Below, in pieces: positions 58,762-64,000 of a DNA stretch of 64,000 bases (position 1 is the stretch's first letter; every line of letters begins with the position of its first letter). Origin of the DNA: Xylogone sp. PMI_703 (taxonomy: Eukaryota; Ascomycota; Leotiomycetes). The stretch spans positions 5,642,001 through 5,706,000 of the forward strand of contig JAJTUQ010000004.1 of assembly GCA_021399445.1 (NCBI GenBank). The letters are read 5' to 3'. A model generated the notes under the pieces. That model was not told where the DNA came from. It did no database searches and worked only from the letters and a program-made list of their open reading frames with translations. Both the position numbers and the translations under genes were made by a program.

Positions 58762-61700
58762 ATGGATCGTGGTGTCCTCGTTGGCGATGCGGCGGATCGT
58801 GGTTACCGTCCGTTGGCCGATGGAGGGGCTGCTGCTCCTCCCCTGGGCGTGAGCAGTGCTGGTGCTGGTGCGAATACAAATGCCAATGCCTCTGCTGACA
58901 TCGATTATATTCGCATTGCGCAGGCACCAGGGCAGGCGCAGTTACCGCAGGTCGGAGGAGGAGCTACCGGTAATGGGCCCACGCCAAAGAAGAAGAATTC
59001 CAGAAGTAGTCGCGATGCGGCCGCCATTAAGAGAAGATGTGTGAGTACGGCATGTATTGCGTGTCGGAGGAGGAAGTCTAAGTGCGATGGGAACATGCCA
59101 GCTTGTGCTGCTTGTTCCCAGGTCTATGGCACCGGTACGTTGGTGTTTTTCTTTCCGTCTATCTTTTCCTGGGTAAGCCTCAGCCTTCTCTCGCAAGGCT
59201 GTCGTGATATTCAATGGGCTGTTGCGAGAGTCAAATAGAGATTGTGCTAACGAACCCATGTACAGCATGTATATATGATCCCAACAGCGACCATCGGCGA
59301 AAGGGCGTGTATAAAGAGAAGACGGATAATTTGAAGATGAAGAATTCGACGCTGCAGACTTTAATACATGCGATCTTAAACGCTTCCGAAGATGAAGTGC
59401 CTGCTCTGGTCAAGAGAATTAGGACATGTGAGAGCCTAGATGAGGTGGCAGAGAGCATTAACCGCAATGAGAAAGCCGAGATGATGGAAGAGGAGTTTTT
59501 CGAGGAGGATATACCGGAAGTCAGTGTTAGCCTGCCTACGTTTGAGACCGAATTATCCGGAAAGATGGGAGAGCTGCGATTGGAAAATGGCTCTGTACGG
59601 TTCCTTGGTGGCACATCGAATTTGATATATCTGGATCCTGCGGAGGAAGAGGGCATGGGAACTGGTCCATTGGAACTGGTACAGGAGCAGGAGGAGCCAT
59701 TGACAAGCTGGACCACCGTAACTTCGGACCCGGAAGTCATAGTTCATCTAATCAACATGTATTTTACATGGCATTACCCATTCTTCACAACCCTGTCTAG
59801 AAGTCTATTCTACCGCGACTTCCTGCTGGGAAAACCTCACAGGCCGTCAAAACGGACTATGTACTGCTCCTCATTACTCGTCAACGCCATGTTAGCTCTA
59901 GGATGTCACTTCACCAATTCGCCCCAAGCGTGTGCAGATCCTAATGATCCTACTACGAAAGGAGACCACTTCTTTGCGGAAGCAAAGAGACTAATTGTTG
60001 AAAATGATGAGTATGAGAGACCACGGCTAGTGACAGTGCAGGCGCTCTGCTTAATGTCGGTGCGAGAGGCGGGTTGTGGTCGAGAAGCAAAGGGGTGGGT
60101 ATATAGTGGCATGGCCTTCCGAATGGCGCAGGATATGGGTCTCAATTTGGACTCGATCGGCATGACAAACATCTCAAATAGCAAGGAGCCAATAGATGAG
60201 AAAGACGTTGATGCACGAAGGATTACATTCTGGGGCTGTTTCCTCTTTGATAAATGCTGGTCCAACTACCTCGGCCGGTTACCGCAGCTACCTACATCTA
60301 ATATCACCGTCCCTAGATACGAAGTGTTTCCTACCGAAGATGCTGATATCTGGTCGCCCTATACAGATAGTGGCATTTCTGACCAGAATGCCCAAGTTTC
60401 TAGAACCAGGGCTGTAGCCTTGCAGATCAGCCGACTTTGCGAGATCAGCAGTGACTTACTGATTTATTTCTATCACCCACAACATCTAGATCGATCTGCT
60501 GGAAAGAGCCAAGAACTGAAGAAGTTGGGCGAGTTACAAACACGACTGGAAGCGTGGAGAAGAGAGTTACCGAAAGAGCTTGAACCGAAGGAGGGGCAGT
60601 TACCTAATGTCCTACTGATGCAGTATGCCAATAATTTTCCTTGTATTCTATTTATTCGATCATATTACTGACCCAATCGTTGATAGCATGTTCTTCCATT
60701 TATTGTATATACACCTCTTCCGTCCTTTCCTCAAGTACAATCCTGCTACATCTCCCTTGCCGTCTCATGTTTCTCCACGAAAACTCTGCACTCAGAATGC
60801 CGCATCCATATCCAAGCTCATGCGTCTCTACAAGCGCACATATGGCCTTCGACAAATTTGCAACATCGCAGTCTATATTGTCCACTCTGCATGTACGATT
60901 CATCTGCTTAATCTCCCCGAGAAAAACTCCAAGAGGGATATAATTCACGGCGTCAAGCATCTCGAGGAAATTGCTGAAGACTGGCTCTGTGCTCGGCGCA
61001 CCTTAAGTATTCTCAGTGTCTTAGCTCGAAAGTGGAATGTCCAACTTCCGGAAGAAGCATCAGAAGTTTTGACACGCACCGATGCTAGATTTGGCTATTT
61101 CAGCACGGCTGATGTTCCTTCGCCGAAGGTTGACTTGGTGTCTTCACCAGCATCTGGTCCAGGGGCTTCTCCGCGAGCTTATCAGCAATTACACGCAGTT
61201 TCTGAACAACCGCGCATGCAAACTGCACTTCAGCAAAGCTTATACAGTTATAGTCCTGGCGCAAGCGCAGTTGCTGGGCCTCGCATTGCACAGTTATCAA
61301 ATCAGCATGCCCAGGCAGTTAGCCCTCCTCATGTACCACTCCAGCCACAAACGAATATGAGCCCAATGAGTCTACCTCCCGAGACCGCTATCCTCTCCCC
61401 GATCTCCTATCCTATTACCACTGCTGAGCTCCAACAAGCTCAGGCCTACATTACCGCATCGGGAGTCCCAACCAACCACTCAAGCCCTGCACACGACTTT
61501 GCTGTCTCTGAAGCCGGCTCGACGGCTTCTCTTCCAAGGCAAATTAGTCCAAGTCAAATGCTTGGAGGTATGAGCGACGATGGTCTTGCCCAAAGCCAAG
61601 ACTGGTGGCTCAGAGATCAGGCTAATCTGGCTGCTGGATTTGAGAACTGGGATGGTAGAGGAGGAACAGAGAGTTCAGGAGTGGCGGATGAGGAGTTTTC

Positions 61701-61815
61701 TGGGATGAGTGGTGCTGCACAAGCGTATTATATGAACACTGGGAATCCTGTTCCTTCAAATGGGAGTGGCTCTTTAAAACGAAATCGTCGCCCAAATGAA
61801 GAGTGGTATGGATAA
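58762..61815 (+). CDS. Zn2Cys6 transcription factor of the NirA/NIT4 type
   Basis: Three exons, 58762-59134, 59266-60622 and 60687-61815 (introns of 131 and 64 nt, with branch sites TGCTAAC and TACTGAC), encode about 952 aa. The zinc cluster has cysteines at about 98, 101, 108, 115, 118 and 126 (CIACRRRKSKC, CAAC, then the last Cys after the intron). It is followed by IYDPNSDHRRKGVYKEKTDNLKMKNSTLQTLIHAILNASEDEV, which matches the linker/coiled coil of NIT4 and NirA. A fungal-specific TF domain spans about 280-600, with KRTMYCSSLLVNAMLALGCHF, VQALCLMSVREAGCGREAKGW and WGCFLFDKCWSNYLGRLPQL. A Gln/Pro/Ser-rich C-terminus ends in KRNRRPNEEWYG. NIT4/NirA activate nitrate assimilation genes, but no such gene is nearby, so this may be a paralogue. 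The Gly/Ala-rich N-terminus before the zinc cluster is about 90 residues. GTG 58753 is not needed as a start. Confidence 0.88.
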
Positions 61816-62888
61816 GTGCAAAGGACCTCTTCCTGAATTTGGTATGTTGCAATGTAATGAATATCTTAACGATGCATATATTGGGCGCAATTATAGAATG
61901 TATGAGGAAAGTCATGGTATTTTTGGGAGAACAGGCGTGCAAACTGCTATAGATGCAGGGGGTTCTGAATTTAAAAGCGTATGTACTTGACGAAAGTTTT
62001 CTATTTAGAGTAACGGCCGAGCTCATGAGTATTTATATACAACATGGAATGAATAAGCCGGACTAAATAGGCGTTTGGGATTGAGGAGCCTAAATATGTA
62101 GTTTTGTACAACTATGACGATCTCAGCTATGTATGATGGAAAAGGTATGATTTACTGGATTCGTATGCTATAAAGAACCTGGTTTTAAACGCTCCGTATA
62201 GCTTCATCCACGCTAGCGATGTCCGTCGAACGAAACATGTCACATATAACCTCGATTAAGCAACGCACTGGTATCCCAGAGTCGCATATCTAGAAGTTTG
62301 GCCGAATGGTAAGTGGTTCACCCAATACCATCACCTGCCATTGGACTGGGTATGTGACCTGCTGATCGAAAAACTCAGTTCGTCTGGTTTTCCCTAGAAG
62401 TCTCTCCCTGACTGCAGCAGGGTTTGACCTGAGGTTTTGCTGTTTTTTACTACCGAAGTCTTTTCTTTTCTTTTTTTTTGACCCGTCTTTACCATCTCTA
62501 TATAAACTTACCTGTTATTATGGATAAAATCTTTATAAACTTTATTTTAAACTTTAGATAGGTTGAGGGTAGGTTTGCACCTAGATAAGACCACAAGGCT
62601 GAGCTTGGATGGGTGCGCACCTGGGTCTGCCTATCCGCAAGAACCGACCATTCTCTAGATACAAGGCTGATACAAACAGTAACATTCGGCCCCCTACCTT
62701 TAGCACGACAGTGTTTACAAGTACATGAGCTAATATCTTTACAATAACTGATATCAAGGCCATTACCTCAGGCTAAAATATAACAATAAATCTCACATCT
62801 TTCGAAAATATAACCGCATTTACTATGTGCTCAATTAAACGGTGAAGACATATCTGCAAAACACACACACCATAAAAGATACTCTGAA
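61816..62888. other. Intergenic region, Zn2Cys6 factor / SRPBCC gene
   Basis: About 1.07 kb, with T-rich and A-rich patches around 62440-62560. No ORF of interest. A weak tRNA-like D-arm near 62290 was examined and rejected. Confidence 0.5.
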
Positions 62889-63611
62889 ATGTCTACAACA
62901 GTTATCTCAAAAGCTTTAACCCCTCCAATACCAGTTCCAACCCACGGCCAAGGAGGCACTTTCTCAGTCCTAGTCCGCACCATCGTCAATGCCCCACCCG
63001 AAACTCTCCTGAACGCCGTGCGAGACGTAAGCACGTGGCCTGAATGGAACACTTTTTGTCCCGAAGGGAGGATTATCTCCTCTTCCTCCTCAGCGTCACC
63101 TTCTTCTACAGATAATGACCAGCAACCGAGGCTAGGGAAGAACGATCACCCGGGCTGGCTTGAAACAGGCTCAACATGTGACCTCCTAGTCTACATGTCT
63201 GGGGACATGAACCGTGGAGGGAGCCGCCATCAAGAAGTCCGCGTCACAGGGATTTGGAAGCTAGAGGACTGTGAGGAGATTGCTATCCCGGAGGAGAAGT
63301 TGAGTTATGAGGTCTCTTCCACGGCAGTGTTTGATTCCGTGAGTGGAGAGAGGAGGAAGAGGAAGGGGTTCCGTATCGCCTGGATGGCATGCGGGTGGAG
63401 GGAGTGGCAGATGAGGAGCGAGAGAGTCATGGAGTTTGAAGAGGTTCTTGGTGAGGATGGAGAGGTTAAGACTCTGTATACTTGCTGGGAGACCTTTGGA
63501 GGGGTGTTGGGTGTTGCGGTGAAGTTGGCGGTGGGGAGCGCGTTGGTTGAGAGGTTTGGGGATTATGCGAGGGATTTAAAGGGGTTTGTGGAGGGTCAGA
63601 AACGGCAATGA
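62889..63611 (+). CDS. SRPBCC (START/Bet v1-like) superfamily protein
   Basis: A single exon of 240 codons. The opening FSVLVRTIVNAPPETLLNAVRDVSTWPEWNTFCPEGRI is typical of the SRPBCC fold, a helix-grip domain that binds hydrophobic ligands (polyketide-cyclase or lipid-transfer relatives). A Ser-rich insertion follows at about 64-85. The end, YTCWETFGGVLGVAVKLAVGSALVERFGDYARDLKGFVEGQ, fits the long C-terminal helix. There is no signal peptide or membrane segment, so it is probably cytosolic. Such proteins are usually listed as hypothetical in fungi, and neither ligand nor pathway can be told from the sequence. The start is the first ATG in the frame. Confidence 0.82.
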   Translation: MSTTVISKALTPPIPVPTHGQGGTFSVLVRTIVNAPPETLLNAVRDVSTWPEWNTFCPEGRIISSSSSASPSSTDNDQQPRLGKNDHPGWLETGSTCDLLVYMSGDMNRGGSRHQEVRVTGIWKLEDCEEIAIPEEKLSYEVSSTAVFDSVSGERRKRKGFRIAWMACGWREWQMRSERVMEFEEVLGEDGEVKTLYTCWETFGGVLGVAVKLAVGSALVERFGDYARDLKGFVEGQKRQ

Positions 63612-64000
63612 TTTAAAAATAATGTCAAGTTTACCCGGTTTCTCTAGTGTTTTCCTGGATAGATCTCTTTCCTTCTTAGAAAGGAGGATATCTTCTCGTC
63701 TTATAATAGTAAATAGTATTCAAACAAAGTCATTCCACGAGCTTTATATGGAATCAATCTTAAAGTGAGCCAAGCTTTTATTATTCATAATCTGGACCTT
63801 CGTAAGCATAGTAAGTCTAGGTCTACAAGTGCACTTCATCATTCTCATCCCGACCTGCAATGACCGCTTTCCACCAAAATACGCCTTAGTACAACTATCC
63901 ACATTCAGACCACTGGAGATCTGGAGTCCTCATTCGCGTCAATAGTAGCCCTCCAAACAACCGCAACTTGGAATAGACTAGGGATCCACCCTCCCGACTT
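63612..64000. other. Right-end flank
   Basis: 389 bp after the SRPBCC gene. On the minus strand a frame of 31 codons (GGWIPSLFQVAVVWRATIDANEDSRSPVV and stop at about 63905) is open to the window edge. It might be the C-terminus of a gene entering from the right, but it is too short to identify. Confidence 0.3.

Noticed and set aside
62285..62440. TGGCCGAATGGTAAG D-arm-like sequence with an ACCCA/TGGGT stem
   Set aside because: No acceptable T-arm or acceptor stem; the pairing relies on wobbles.

Overview
The window is nuclear DNA of a filamentous ascomycete (Pezizomycotina). The supporting evidence is short GT-AG introns (mostly 45-80 nt) with branch sites such as CTAAC or CTGAC, eukaryotic single-gene transcription units in both orientations, and gene content typical of filamentous ascomycetes: a Git3/Gpr1-type receptor, a NirA/NIT4-type Zn2Cys6 regulator, a GH28 pectinase with a signal peptide and a DHA1-type MFS transporter. 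A plant-associated Leotiomycete is a reasonable guess but is not proven by the sequence.

Layout. 1-8.3 kb is a dense housekeeping block: a radical SAM protein (partial, minus) diverging from MLH1 (plus), then the proteasome base subunit RPN1 (minus) diverging from the RIO2 kinase (plus). 9-11 kb holds a two-RRM RNA-binding protein of the MSSP type (minus), with a long and probably spliced 5' leader and a perfect 15-bp minisatellite upstream. 13.6-15.8 kb encodes NADPH-cytochrome P450 reductase (minus). A gene-free 2.9 kb follows, then the very large Furry/Tao3/PAG1-type morphogenesis gene (18.8-26.5 kb, plus). 27.5-28.9 kb is a DHH exopolyphosphatase (minus). After 4.4 kb without genes comes the Git3/Gpr1-type receptor (33.3-35.8 kb, plus). 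37.4-38.6 kb is an Arc1/AIMP1-like tRNA-synthetase cofactor (minus), and 41.3-42.9 kb an uncharacterised protein (minus). 43-49.8 kb is a 6.9-kb gene desert that contains a tRNA-like or inverted-repeat element near 48.8-49.0 kb. 49.8-64 kb is more accessory: a PNPOx-like flavoprotein (minus), the GH28 gene, the MFS transporter, the NirA/NIT4-like factor and a small SRPBCC protein (all plus).

I spliced all multi-exon genes by hand, checking reading phase and family alignment from memory. The GT-AG junctions are consistent in phase, but none has transcript support. Two genes (RPN1 and the P450 reductase) end in tiny C-terminal exons that a simple ORF view misses. There is no operon-like organisation; neighbours are linked mainly by shared divergent promoters (radical SAM/MLH1, RPN1/RIO2). 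No rRNA gene, CRISPR array, canonical complete tRNA or complete transposon was seen.

The most unusual material is non-coding: the tRNA-like Pol III-style locus at 48.8-49.0 kb, the recurrent GTAC-centred palindromes scattered through the gene-poor stretches, a 16-bp inverted repeat at 17.0 kb and the homogeneous minisatellite at 12.2 kb.
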